NCBI GenBank assembly: GCA_027946555.1
Contig: JAPEVC010000251.1
Coordinates: 1-50,378 of the forward strand
Source: Gnomoniopsis sp. IMI 355080
Lineage: Eukaryota > Ascomycota > Sordariomycetes > Diaporthales > Gnomoniaceae
DNA: 50,378 bases
Direction of reading: 5' to 3'
In this document: positions 8,608 to 19,107 of the stretch, piece by piece
How the letters are laid out: each line of letters starts with the position of its first letter
Numbering within the stretch: the first letter of the stretch is position 1
Translations under genes and position numbers: made by a program
The notes under the pieces: generated by a model
Databases searched by the model: none
Told to the model about the DNA's origin: nothing
The model's input: only the letters and a program-made list of their open reading frames with translations

Positions 8608-10762
8608 TCATCCCCGAGACAAGAGCCTCGTACGCATAGGCAGCCCTTCCACTGGTGGGCCCAATGGACTTGCAGACGACTGGTACACCATGTCGCCGTC
8701 GATACTTGGTCTTGGGCCTCCCCCTTTGCCTCTGAAAATTTCATCCTGTTAGCCAAAGTCCAGTAATCGACCTCATTAATTATATAGCTTGAAATGGACA
8801 CCACTTACTGCAATTCATCCCACTCCTCCAGTGCCGCCTCGAATTCCACTTCCCGAGCCGTGAACAAGAGCGCCATCTTCAACTCCATCATCGCTAGTTC
8901 TTGTCCGATACAAGACATGGGTCCTAGTTCGAAAGGCCGCCAAGCGTGACTCCGTCGAGGATACAGCGGATCACCTTCGGCCGCCAGGAATCGCTCTGGG
9001 AGGTACTCATCCACGCGGGGCCAGACTTCAGAGCTGTGGTGCAGGTTACGCACACCCGAAGTGAGAATGAATCCGTCTGTCGGATAGAGTCTGCCAGTTT
9101 TTTCATCACGCAGTGCGAACCCTGGGACTGCTTCACGGATGCTGGCGGCAACTAAGGGGGAAAGGATATGGAATCAGTGGGATCCCTCTGAATTAAGAGC
9201 ACTTTCTTTTTCGACGAGGCATTGGGTGTGCTGGGATACAAAAAACATTGGTACTTACTCGCGGTGAGGCGCAGTGTCTCCTTGATAGCAGCGGTTGTGT
9301 AAGGCAGTGATCCCAAAAGATGAGGCGATGCGCGAAGCAATTCTGGGGCCTGGCTGGGGTCTTTGCCAAAGACTTGGTCGTGCTCATCCCGCTATATGAG
9401 AAGTCAGACTCTCGATTCAATGCGAGTTTTCAGTGTTTCCTGATCTTGACTGTATCCAAATTTGTACGTACCATCTTTTGAAGCGTTTCGGGGTTTCGTG
9501 ACATGAAATGCAGAGTAAAGCATAGGGCAATAGCCGTAGTGTCATGGCCAGCAAAGATGAACTGTTTCGTAAGACCAATGACGTCTTCTACAAAATCATC
9601 CTTGGACTTGGAAGAGTCAGTCTCTTGCTGTATCTCTGCCAGAGTAAGATCGACAATAGTCGTGGCCCTCGAGGATGGATTTTTCGATTGTTGTTTCTGG
9701 GTGTCCAGATTGCGCTGGATATGCGGTAGCAGGACTCGGCGAAGCGTCTCGTGGCATTGATAATATTTGAGGTGCCAGAAAGGATTCAGCTGTTTGTGTA
9801 AAATCAACAAGCTCGAGAAAGTCATGTACTCCGACGACAACGTTCGCAGGGCTGTCTGGAACTCAGTCGGCCCGTTGTTCTGCTCGCCAGGACTGAAGCC
9901 ACTAGAAGTCATGCCATGTCTTGGTCAGGAAATATTCTCGTCATCCATGTGTGCTTGCGCGAGTATAGTGCAGACTTACAGCATCACTCCACAGATGATA
10001 TCGAATGTCAAATCCACCGCTTTGGGAAACATCTGGAATGCTGTCCCCCATGCGCCACCCGGGCCTGCACTCTCTTTCATGCGCTCTGCAAAAATCTGTA
10101 CTTCGTCCACCATTCTTCCCTTTGCAATGTGGGATTGGAGACTTCTCATAGAGAACCCAGGATTGAGTCTCGTTCGCCACAGGCGGTGCTCAGCACCATC
10201 CCACTCGAACAGGTTCCTCTTACCCGCGACGGAGCGAGCAAGGTACTTCAACTGCTCATGACGCGGCGGGAAGCGTCCCGAGACTAACTGATGAGAGAGG
10301 CCAGGGTCTCTCAGAACGGCAATTGGAGATGAGGCTACTGGCCACAGATCCAGGTAGACAACAGCTGGAGCGGCTGGCGCATTAGGGAAATACTTGGGCC
10401 AGTTGACGGCGAGATCTCGGGTGCGATACACATTGTTGGCATCGTGAGGCAGATTAATGCCTAACTTCCTGATCAGTGGAAGATGCCCCAGAAACAAAGA
10501 GTAAGGGGCAGCGATGTCCTGGAGACGGCGGGATCAGTTTGAACTCTATCTTGTAGTCGAGACTGGGGAATTGGACACGTACGATGCCTTGGCCCTTTAT
10601 TTGGCTGAATTTCAAGCGTATGCGTACACCACCATATACAAATCGGACAATTTGGACCAGGAGTAGAATGCCCACAACATTCACAATTAATTCTTTTGAT
10701 GTGAACTTTGGCCACGCGGCCACTGCGTCTCTTAAAGTCATTCTTTGACCTGATATCCCCAC
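8608..10762 (-). CDS. Cytochrome P450 monooxygenase
   Basis: Six exons read on the minus strand: 10583-10762, 9980-10518, 9472-9901, 9259-9391, 8809-9151 and 8608-8731, giving 582 residues with all phases consistent. It has an N-terminal membrane anchor (about 25-46, LIVNVVGILLLVQIVRFVYG), the I-helix oxygen motif AGHDTT, the K-helix ExxR (KETLRL), the PERF motif (YLPERFLA) and the haem loop FELGPMSCIGQELAM with the thiolate Cys. The carboxyl end is GLPMRTRLLSRG. The haem loop has Met where the consensus FxxGxRxCxG has Arg. Intron 2 (9902-9979) has two possible in-frame acceptors 18 nt apart; I used the distal one, preceded by a CTGAC branch site. The substrate cannot be told; the ER location follows from the anchor. 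The second ATG (10741) is an alternative start. Confidence 0.9.
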
Positions 10763-10912
10763 GCACCGAGAAAGATGAAACCAAGCAGACGAGCTCGTGG
10801 CTTTGAAGAGACGGCAAGTAGTTGGCGGCCCTTAATACCCTTGCATGTTCTTCTCTGGAAGTGCCTATAGGCGCTCGCATTCGCTAATAAGACTGCATCC
10901 ATATGTCTCCAC

Positions 10913-10920
10913 TTTTTATA
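10913..10920 (-). promoter_or_regulatory. Possible TATA box of the P450 gene
   Basis: TATAAAAA reads on the minus strand about 150 bp upstream of the P450 start codon. The distance suits a fungal core promoter with a leader of 80-120 nt. There is no other support. Confidence 0.35.
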
Positions 10921-13699
10921 CCCAAAAGGAATCGTTCGAAAGCCGATAAAGAAGAGTCGCGTCGACGATCTTTTAAGGTCCAAGGTACAATATTGCCTCG
11001 GAAAAATTTACATTTCCAGGGCCGCTCCGCCTGAAATGAGATTCGGTCCAGAAATTAATGAAATATTCTGTCTGATAGTTGATGCTCGTGTCTTTGGCAG
11101 AAAGTTGGCGGGCCAACAACCATTCGGTAGTAATACGATGTTGGTAATCTGGGAGAAGCTAGAGGACCGGTTTCGAGCCTGGTGACTGTCTGGACGGAGA
11201 CGTCAGAAGCCTTGTACGAATACCAACCTAGGTAGTTACAGTAGGCACATCGCGATACCCCGTGAAGTTCCACTGGGTTACGATCTTGACGTCTATGGAA
11301 AATCTGAACCTACTACTTCCAATCATAAGGTATGGGCCTGATCAAAGGTCTGTCTCATGATATAGTGAAGGCGTTTTTCAAATGGCGATAGAGACTCACA
11401 GCGGTCTTTCAATGTCCACTCTACGGGCTTGGAATTGACACTGAGGCAGATTCGATGCAACTTATTTCCGCATTAGAAAAGTTCCGAGGAAAAGCAGATG
11501 AAAATAGCGTCTTTGGCCTGGAGAAATAGCATCAAGCACTGGTGTGTTAATAAAAACAAGGTTCTTTAATAACTCTAGCCTCCAGAAGCTCGAATCCCGC
11601 GACGACGTTATGTTCTCTGTCGTCATTTAGCAAAATAGACGAATCATGGAGGGGGCAATACTTCGGAATAACCTTCCCTTGACAAGGGATGAGGACCTAC
11701 CTATGGACGAGGGACAATTACTCATGAATGATGCAGTACATCGAGGGAGACATTGCAGCAGACTCCGAATACGGAGACTGCGAATACGGATACCCGTAAC
11801 TTCAATGAGCTCACAGCCTCGTGGACTGAGAGGAAAGTTATACTACTATGCAATTCATCAAATCGCACAGTCCTAACAGCAAAGGTTACATACATCGTAG
11901 TGAAAGCAAGCTCGAGGTCGCATCATATCCATGAATCCTTTACCCGAAATGTGCGAGGCTCTGCGCTTCAGTTTCAGTCCCAATTATTAGTCATAGTAAA
12001 ACACGCATGATAGTTCGTACGCAGTTGTGAAAGTTCGGCCTACACTTATTGCCTTTGAGCAGACTCGGCTTACCTGATTCCATTTGGAAAAAATGCGAAT
12101 TGCTACCTACGTTAACAGTTCATGTTGGATCATTGTGTGCTATGGTTGGTATTGATAGTCAGCTTTGGAGGCGTGTATTAGAGTTTTGGCGTAGATGCTT
12201 ATGTTGTGACACAGGCTCAGGGCAAACGGGATGAGAAACGGCATTGCTGGATACAGGTTTTACCGTCATTGGTCCGTAGAGGTAGGTGGACATGGTATTG
12301 TTGATGCTGATCACCTGGGCAGATAATTCAGATTTCCTGGAGCGCTGAATTGATGGGCTTTACGACAGAAGTACTATTTGTTCGGATGACGAAACTGGGA
12401 AGATCATTAGTCCTACCTACTAGCCACGCATAAAGCTCCGAAGGGAAAAGAACAAAGGAGTTTTGGGAGCATTCGCAGAACAACTCCATTGGCTGAAATG
12501 GAACTCGCGAGCAAAGACCCAGGGCAATAGAGAGGTTGCCCAGTGAGGTCGGAAGATCATATTAAAAAGCTAAACCTGACAGCAGTCAAGCCCAATTGCA
12601 AATATAGTTGAAGGGACAGGCTTAAAGATTTCTTCAATGTGGTCTGCATTCACAGACTATGTCCTGTCTCATCCCGCTTTAATGACAGAGGTGGTCATAT
12701 AGTACTCAGATACTGTGCGCCCCGGCGGCGTGAAGCCGTGACCTCTGCCCCAAATCCAACAAGCGTAACTTTGTATGGCAAGGTACCGAGGTACTTTATG
12801 GCACATGAAATTTTAGCACTGAAGTGGCTGTTACCGATGTGCCTTTGATGATTCTTGCGTTACAACCTGTGCCTACGGAGGTAGAGTGGTAATTGAGCTT
12901 CTCCCTACTCGCTTGTATTGAGCATCAACAGAGCCTGAAATTGGTTCCAGACTTACTAGAATCGCAACCTAGCCGAGTCTGGGCAGTGCACTGTATAACA
13001 AAAGTTGATTGGGATGAAGAGAGTTTTGATGGTTTCACCCGGCTCTTTTTACGCTACTTCTTTAGAAGCTTGAATTAGGAAGTCAAATCATTTGACAACT
13101 CCAACATTGTCTTGGGCCCTGAACTTTGTGCCTTTTTGCCCTTGTATCACGCGAGCAACAAGACAGCCCGCCGCCGAGACGTATACCTAGTCATTCATCA
13201 CGAGCGTAATGCAATATGTGATCCCTCGGGCAAGTAACATACCTCACTAATGAGCAGAAGTATGAGCTTGGAAGTGTTCATCCCTATTACGCTTGCCTAG
13301 GCCCCAGACAAGACTAGTGTGCAAATACGTAAATAGCAATACGTCTAGGTAGGCAGTACCAGCCGAGAACCGAATTTGGTCATGCCACGCCCCACAACCA
13401 CTTCATATATGCATAACTTTTGAGTGCGGCCGAGCCGATGCTAAATGTAACCTTCCAGAAAAAGCCTTGAAAGTCCGTGGAAGACCAACATCTTCACATA
13501 GCTCATGAGGTTTCTTCCAAGTTGTCGCGTTTGGAGTGGGTCCCCGCGCTCGAAAGGTGCTCCGCGCGCGCAATATCAGCTGTCATGCTAAGGGACCTGC
13601 TCAAAAGGTTGCGGTCAACGAGGATGTGCGAGCATCACTAAGCTTCGCTAACCCGCAATACAGACATGCCAAGCTAAAGGGGGAGGCATTGATCGTTTC

Positions 13700-13706
13700 T
13701 ATAAAA
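13700..13706 (+). promoter_or_regulatory. Possible TATA box of the small secreted protein gene
   Basis: TATAAAA occurs 156-162 bp upstream of the ATG at 13862. Position and sequence are compatible with a fungal TATA element, which is frequent in strongly regulated genes for secreted proteins. Nothing else confirms it. Confidence 0.35.
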
Positions 13707-13861
13707 CGCGAGCGTTGTAAGTTGTTTGTATCGATTTTCTTGTTGGCAAAGAATTGCATACCTAACTCATTCACCCTCAGCAATTTTGCCTTAGACCTGC
13801 TTGTACTCAATCACACCACAATTTCGTCTGTGCCTCCACACTCGTTTGCCCAACAGCCAAA

Positions 13862-14218
13862 ATGCGTTTCTTCGCCCTCGCATCACTCATTTCCCTGGCC
13901 ACCGCTGCCCCAGCAGCGACCCTCCAGACCCGTGCCCAGGTCCTCTCCGATACCATCGATTGGCCCTCCTCCTCCCACGCCAATGGCAACCTTGAATACC
14001 AATACGAGATCACGTTCACTACTGGCAATGAGTACCGCGTTGCATTCTACAACTCCGCCGCCCCCAACAGCGGATCCGTCTACACTTACAAGGCGGCTGC
14101 CGTTGGTGAAGGAAGTGATGGCACTTCTGTCTCCAAGACACTCACCGCCGGAACTTCGGCGTCCTACTCAGTGGAGAAGTCGGGCACTCAGATCCAGTTC
14201 ACTATCGACAAGATTTAG
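13862..14218 (+). CDS. Small secreted protein without cysteines
   Basis: A single exon of 118 residues. The first 16 or so residues (MRFFALASLISLATA) are a clear signal peptide with a likely cut before APAATLQ; a possible second processing point follows the Arg in LQTRAQ. The mature part of about 100 residues is rich in Ser, Thr, Gly, Tyr and Val in alternating patterns (YQYEITFTTGNEYRVAFYNS, SASYSVEKSGTQIQFTI), which suggests a beta-sandwich fold. It has no cysteine and no membrane segment. I do not recognise a family; a cell-wall, surface or host-interacting role would be a guess. The start is supported by an in-frame ATG with purine at -3 (AAAATGC). A longer overlapping frame in another phase (13536-14258) has no protein-like features. 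It sits next to a gene-poor stretch. Confidence 0.8.
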   Translation: MRFFALASLISLATAAPAATLQTRAQVLSDTIDWPSSSHANGNLEYQYEITFTTGNEYRVAFYNSAAPNSGSVYTYKAAAVGEGSDGTSVSKTLTAGTSASYSVEKSGTQIQFTIDKI

Positions 14219-14928
14219 TTTCGGGCACTTGGATGAGGGCGCTGTACGCATGTGCTGAATATAGGAGAACGCGTTGAACCAAGCACTTGCGGCAGGCGCA
14301 AGAATTGATGAGGTCGAAATGAATGCACAAAAATGGGGAGCATGCTCAATATCGGCTAAATACTACCAGATCAATGAATTTTCTGAATATCCAATCACCA
14401 CTTTGAAGCACAATCCGCTTGAAATAGTGCTTAGAGCTTCACCTGTGGCACCTAAGCAAAAGACATTTGTTCAAGTAAGCCAAGCAGTCGAAGAGCAACG
14501 TGATAGAAGCCGTAACATATTCTGTAGGACACTTCAAGCGACTCCGTGGACCATCTGCCTAGCTATGCAGTATTAAGGTAAGAATTTACGCAATGTGCAC
14601 CGGTCCTGAACAATGTGACGCCGCTGATCTGTCGCCTCGCTGAAGGGTCCCGGGCGTCTCACGAAACCCACACGAGCTCCTGAGAACAGTTTCAGATAGC
14701 ACGTCCTAAGAGGACTACCACTTGATGCAACAACGGTACTGTGTACTCAGATGAATGACGGCCCTCTTAGATGTGAGTAACGACTCGGTACTCAAATCTC
14801 TCGGGGTAGGAATTACTTGACAGGAGGAGATCCTGAAAGGCTGAAGATGCGGATGCGCTACAATTATGTTCATATATTTTCTTTGCGCAAATGCAAGAAA
14901 TTGGTGGATTCGTCACTAGCAGCTTGCC
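14219..14928. other. Convergent 3' region, no gene seen
   Basis: This 710-bp gap lies between the stop codons of the secreted protein and the MFS transporter. One short frame (14274-14576) resembles nothing. No RNA gene is visible. Confidence 0.5.
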
Positions 14929-16658
14929 TCAAACAATAGTGCTCACATCCTCATCCAAGGTTCCTTCTGACGGCGCCGTCGAAGCCTCCTTCATGTCCCC
15001 TTGGCCCCCCTGACTCGTTTCTGTGGCCGATCCTTCATCTTTCTTGCTCACAGGTACGGACCTCGCACCTGCAAACAGCCCAATGACCACAGCCCCGCCG
15101 GCCATCCACACAGCCAGAGCCCAGGTCAAGGTACCCCAGCCCCGAGCCGCCATCACATACCCGCTCATCAACGAGCCAATAGAGCCGCCGAGCGCGAACG
15201 ACGTACAGAACAGCCCATAACCAAGCCCATAGACACCCTTGGTCCCGAACACGCCTGGCGTCTCGGCCTCCTCCGCCTCGATGGCATAGGTGATCTCCGC
15301 CATCAAGGGTGTATTGGCAAAGGAGAGGGTCACGCCCACGAGGCTGAGAATCACACCCAGGAGGACTTTTTGGGACAGAGTATTCTGCGAGACGAAGCGC
15401 AAGCATACAAGCAGCGGGATGGAGGCGACAAAGCCGGCGAGCGAGGGCCAGCGGGCGCCGTAGCGGTCTGAAAGATACCCGACCAAGGGCGAAATGAAGC
15501 CTGGGATGAACAAGGTGAAGAACATCAGGCCAGCATCGGTGGAGGACCAGTGGAAGGTTTCTTTGACGAACAGTGGGAGAACGGTGTCCCAGGCGAACCT
15601 AGGGCGGAGTCAGCAACGGTACCATTTTCAGAAAGCTCGATGGCCATGCGTATGAGATTTCCTTGCGCGCAGGCTAGAGGTGCAGATTCTTACATGACAG
15701 CTGCCTGGATGATGATCCCAAAGTTCGCAGCTAGGATACGGCGTGATTTGAAAAGCCGCAGCATTGGGTATCTTGCGAGAAGGCCCCGAGTACCCGCGGT
15801 TGCCAGTGGACTGGCCGTTGTTGCCGTCGAATGACGAGCTGGTTCATCAACACGCTTCTCATTCGAAGCAATTTCGGAGTTGCCCTCACCATCTTGGATG
15901 GCATCATTTGTCCTGGTCCTCGACTGGTCGTCTTCCTCAACGACCCACTGCTGGGCGATCTTCTTCTCGATGAGAATCAGCCGGAGGAAAATGTCGAGCA
16001 CAATACACCCAAAGGCAACATAATACACAGCATAGTATCCCTCCCTGTCAAAGACCGCACCACCTATAGCTGGTGAGATGAGCAAGCCCAGTGACATTGA
16101 GATGGCAGAGTACCCCATCGCCATGCCGATCTTATCGCCGAATGTATCTGCCAACAAAGCGAGCCCAACACTCCACACTATGGCCGCACTGAAGCCTTGC
16201 AATAACCTACCAACCACCAAAAGTGCTATCGTCGTTCCCAGGCATAGCAGTAAAGTAGAGGCAGCTAGAGCAAATAGGCCAATAAGAAGCGGCCACCGCC
16301 TCGAGGAGGTGTGGTCTGCGTAGATGCCCACAAGCGGACTACCAATGAAGAGGGCGATGGTGTAGCATGCTAGCAATATGGCATTCCACGTCTGGATGTT
16401 GGCAGAAGGTATGCCAACACGATCTGTTAGGGCGAAGGGCAGCACCGGCACGATGATGCCGTAGAGAAGGATATCGGTGAAGATGGCGATGCATACGGTA
16501 GATCCGATAAAGGCCTTTGAGGAGCGGAAGGCTAGGAAACGAGGGGGTGTAGAATTGGAAGAGTGCCTCTCTCCAGATAGGAAGCGGGCGAAGCTGGAAC
16601 GTTTGGAGGCTGGAGGGGCCATATTTGTCGGTGTGCTGGCCGTCTCGTCCGGTCTCAA
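14929..16658 (-). CDS. MFS transporter, DHA1-like drug:H+ antiporter type
   Basis: Exons 15694-16658 and 14929-15598 give 544 residues. The 95-nt intron starts GTAAGA and ends CCTAG, and joining restores AAVMFAWDTVLPLFVKETFHW. Twelve hydrophobic helices are visible, six before and six after a charged central loop of about 65 residues (from EEDDQSRTRT to LLARYPMLR). The MFS motif A repeats occur in both halves (SPLVGIYADHTSSRRWPLL and SPLVGYLSDRYGARWPSLAG). The general plan and the D-I-L-L-Y-G helix 1 resemble vesicular-amine-transporter-like DHA1 members found in fungi. It probably exports a small molecule at plasma or vacuolar membrane; the substrate is unknown. The N-terminus (about 45 residues) is Ser/Arg-rich and cytosolic. 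The second ATG at residue 13 is an alternative start. It is divergent from RRP7. Confidence 0.88.
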
Positions 16659-17236
16659 ACACCCGGACGGAGGTTTAAAGATGCGCCGGTCAGGTTGGGT
16701 AGGAAACGCACCGCTCAGTATCTTGTCACTGTGAGGAGGTCGCCTAGCTGTGGGACCTCATTTCGTACACGAAATTGGGGGCCGTAAAAAGATGTGTCGT
16801 GAATTGCGCTGCAGGGTCGTTGTCATGTCGTTGACGTTGACGCTACTTATCACCGGGATCAGCCGGAGCCGGTTCACGGAGCAAAATAGTAGCGGGTGCA
16901 CGGTGGTCGAAGTCCAAAGACATATTTTCCTCGTATATGTTCACCGAAAGAGAGAACTAGTAGGAGCTTACTTGTTTTTTTGGAAGTCGAGAATAGTGCC
17001 AGACATACTTTAGCATTTCAGGTCAGGTAAGTAAAGTAAATATGCGAGGCCTGAACTCACCTGCAGCAATGAGACGCACGTATTTGGAAGTCTTGAACGT
17101 GTTAGTCGGTGCCGCTTCGGCTGACCCCCGGCCAAGTGGATCCCGCCAATTTTCTGAACTTTGTTCGACTTCAATTCACCATTAGCAGCACGCCTGCCTC
17201 TACTTGCTCCCCATCAACATCAATATCACACTAAAC
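16659..17236. other. Divergent promoter region MFS / RRP7
   Basis: These 578 bp separate two divergent genes. An upstream ATG at 17204 is in frame with RRP7 and would add 11 residues, but the ATG at 17237 has the better context and fits the family start. No other feature is visible. Confidence 0.5.
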
Positions 17237-18184
17237 ATGGCGCCGATACCGAAAACCATCGGTGAGTTCTCAGTACTGCCGTTGAGTATTGCGCCGTCAC
17301 CCTCCTATCCGCACGCAACCAGTCACCACCTCTACATCCGTCGCCACGAGCCCAAGAACCCCACGCCCGACGACGCGCGCAGTCTCTTCGTCACCAATGT
17401 CCCCGTCGACAGCACCGAGCCGCACTTTCGCGCAGTAGTCGCCAGCCTTGTCGGCGTTGGCCGCTTCGAATCCATTCAGTTTGAAGCAGACAAGAAAACC
17501 TCGCCCGCTTCCCTCGAACCCGCACAAGCCGCACGACTCTCGGCCGTCGCATCGCGGAAGCGCAAGCGGGACGACGAAGAATCGGAGGACGAGGATGACG
17601 AGGAACAAATAGCGCGGCTCCCGACGAGATGGACGCGGCAGATCCACCGCAGCGGAAGTACCGCCGTCATTCTCCTCGCCGACGAGAAAAGTGCTGAGCT
17701 TGTGCTCAAAGCTATTGCAAAGCTGCACAAGACCAAAACATTCCCCGTCTGGGGCGACGGCGTCACCGAAAAGGTCCCATCCCTGGGTTCGCAGTGGCTC
17801 ATAGCGCACAACAAGCTCTCCTACCCGCCCACAGAGCTCCTGCAGCAGTCCGTCGATGCTTTCTTTAGTGTGTACAACCGCAAGGAGAAGGATGCGGCCG
17901 AGCTTGCGAAGCGCCTGCGCAATCAACCCGACGAGGACGGTTTTGTCACAGTTACTAGGGGCGGGCGGGCGGCGCCTGCAAGAACGGAGGAGGCTGAAGA
18001 GGCTAAGAGGAAGATGCTCGACAAGGAGCAGAAGAAGAAGGACGAGATGGGCAACTTCTACCGCTTCCAGCTGCGTGAGAGGAAGAAGGCCGAGCAAGCC
18101 GAGTTGATAAAGCAGTTTGATGAGGACCGGAAGAAGGTCCAGGCTATGAGACAGAAGCGAGGGAAGTTCAGGCCTGAGACTTGA
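17237..18184 (+). CDS. RRP7: Ribosomal RNA-processing protein 7
   Basis: Component of the small-subunit processome (UTP-C/CURI-associated), needed in the nucleolus for 18S rRNA maturation. Single exon of 315 residues. An RRM-like N-terminal domain contains RSLFVTNVPVDSTEPHFRAV (about 49-68) and is interrupted by a long basic/acidic insert (KRKRDDEESEDEDDEE). The RRP7-specific C-terminal part begins near SVDAFFSVYNRKEKDAAE, has the conserved DEDGFVTVTRGGR motif, and closes with a long basic coiled-coil-like helix ending FYRFQLRERKKAEQAELI and a KRGKFRPET tail. This order and ending are diagnostic. The start chosen has AAACATGG context. A 266-codon frame on the opposite strand is a shadow caused by biased composition. 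Confidence 0.92.
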   Translation: MAPIPKTIGEFSVLPLSIAPSPSYPHATSHHLYIRRHEPKNPTPDDARSLFVTNVPVDSTEPHFRAVVASLVGVGRFESIQFEADKKTSPASLEPAQAARLSAVASRKRKRDDEESEDEDDEEQIARLPTRWTRQIHRSGSTAVILLADEKSAELVLKAIAKLHKTKTFPVWGDGVTEKVPSLGSQWLIAHNKLSYPPTELLQQSVDAFFSVYNRKEKDAAELAKRLRNQPDEDGFVTVTRGGRAAPARTEEAEEAKRKMLDKEQKKKDEMGNFYRFQLRERKKAEQAELIKQFDEDRKKVQAMRQKRGKFRPET

Positions 18185-19107
18185 GAGGCCATGGTGCTCA
18201 GTTTACCAGGTCTCAAAGGCGCGATCGATGTTGGTGGCTACGCCAGGTCTGAACATCGTCGATGGCGCGCAGGATGTTATGACGGAAAATCGCTACGGCC
18301 TTGCCCAAATTTGAGGTAGGTAATCTTGTCCTCTTCCTCCTCTGTACGGTTCTCAGTGACCATGATGATCGCCGCGGGGCCAGCAAAGCGTCGTTTCTCC
18401 ATGGGATTACATACCATGCAGACATCGATACTGTGACGACAGAAACCGCGTTAACAACAATCTTCTCACTTTGTCTGAAGTCACCACCACATGAATCCTA
18501 TTTGCCCTCCCTGCACCATTTTGGAACATGCCTGACCGTACGTTGCAACTAGGACGGCGATGAGCGAACGACGAGAGGCACACGAGACGTTCTCACGAGG
18601 CCACGAACCTGAGTCAGATAGAGACCGGAACAGCGTATGGCGGAATATACCTGACACAAACAGCATGATACATGGCTCTGCTGCACCCTTGGCTATGCAA
18701 AAATACAACGATCAGTTGCAAGCCACATGCGACAGGCTGACTTGGTGCAGAGGATAGCACAATATGTACACTACTTGCACCAAAAGCATGATAGCAATCT
18801 ACCCTACAGACCGCTGTGCAAGACCGCTCGCACTCACGATTTGGATCAGAAGTTGCTCCAATTTTATTGCTGCAAATGAAAATGAATGAGACAAATGATG
18901 CATTCGCAGATTATCTTTAAATTTCTCGTCGACTTTGTACACCGCAGCGAGCCTCCCATTCTAGTATGCCAGACGGCTATACATTCCCTTTGAAGGCATT
19001 CGTCGCTTTGCATATGCCCTAAACACATCTTACACATCCTGAAAGAAGAAGAAAAGGATCCCGCTGAAAATTTACCCAAAAGCATCTAATAACACATACA
19101 AATAGAG
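18185..19107. other. Convergent 3' region, no gene seen
   Basis: This 923-bp gap lies between the stop codons of RRP7 and the NmrA-like gene. Only short frames on both strands are present, with no family resemblance and no convincing splice series. Confidence 0.5.

Larger units (their letters stand above)
10763..13861. other. Gene-poor 3.1 kb region, no supported gene
   Basis: Apart from the P450 promoter on the left and the secreted-protein promoter on the right, I find nothing I can name. Open frames are all under about 90 codons except shadows near 13.6-14.2 kb, and none shows a known motif or a convincing spliced series. The composition looks more AT-rich than that of the flanking genes. 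An ACCTAGGT palindrome lies at 11226-11233 and related CCTAGG or CTAGGTAGG variants near 13184, 13296 and 13345. It could be decayed sequence, but no ancestor is recognisable. Confidence 0.45.

Noticed and set aside
13536..14258. 240-codon frame overlapping the small secreted protein
   Set aside because: Pro/Ser-rich translation of another phase, with no domain; the 118-residue frame has signal peptide and regular composition.
17297..18097. 266-codon minus-strand frame over RRP7
   Set aside because: Leu/Val-rich reverse of a Lys/Glu-rich coding region; RRP7 is clearly the real gene.
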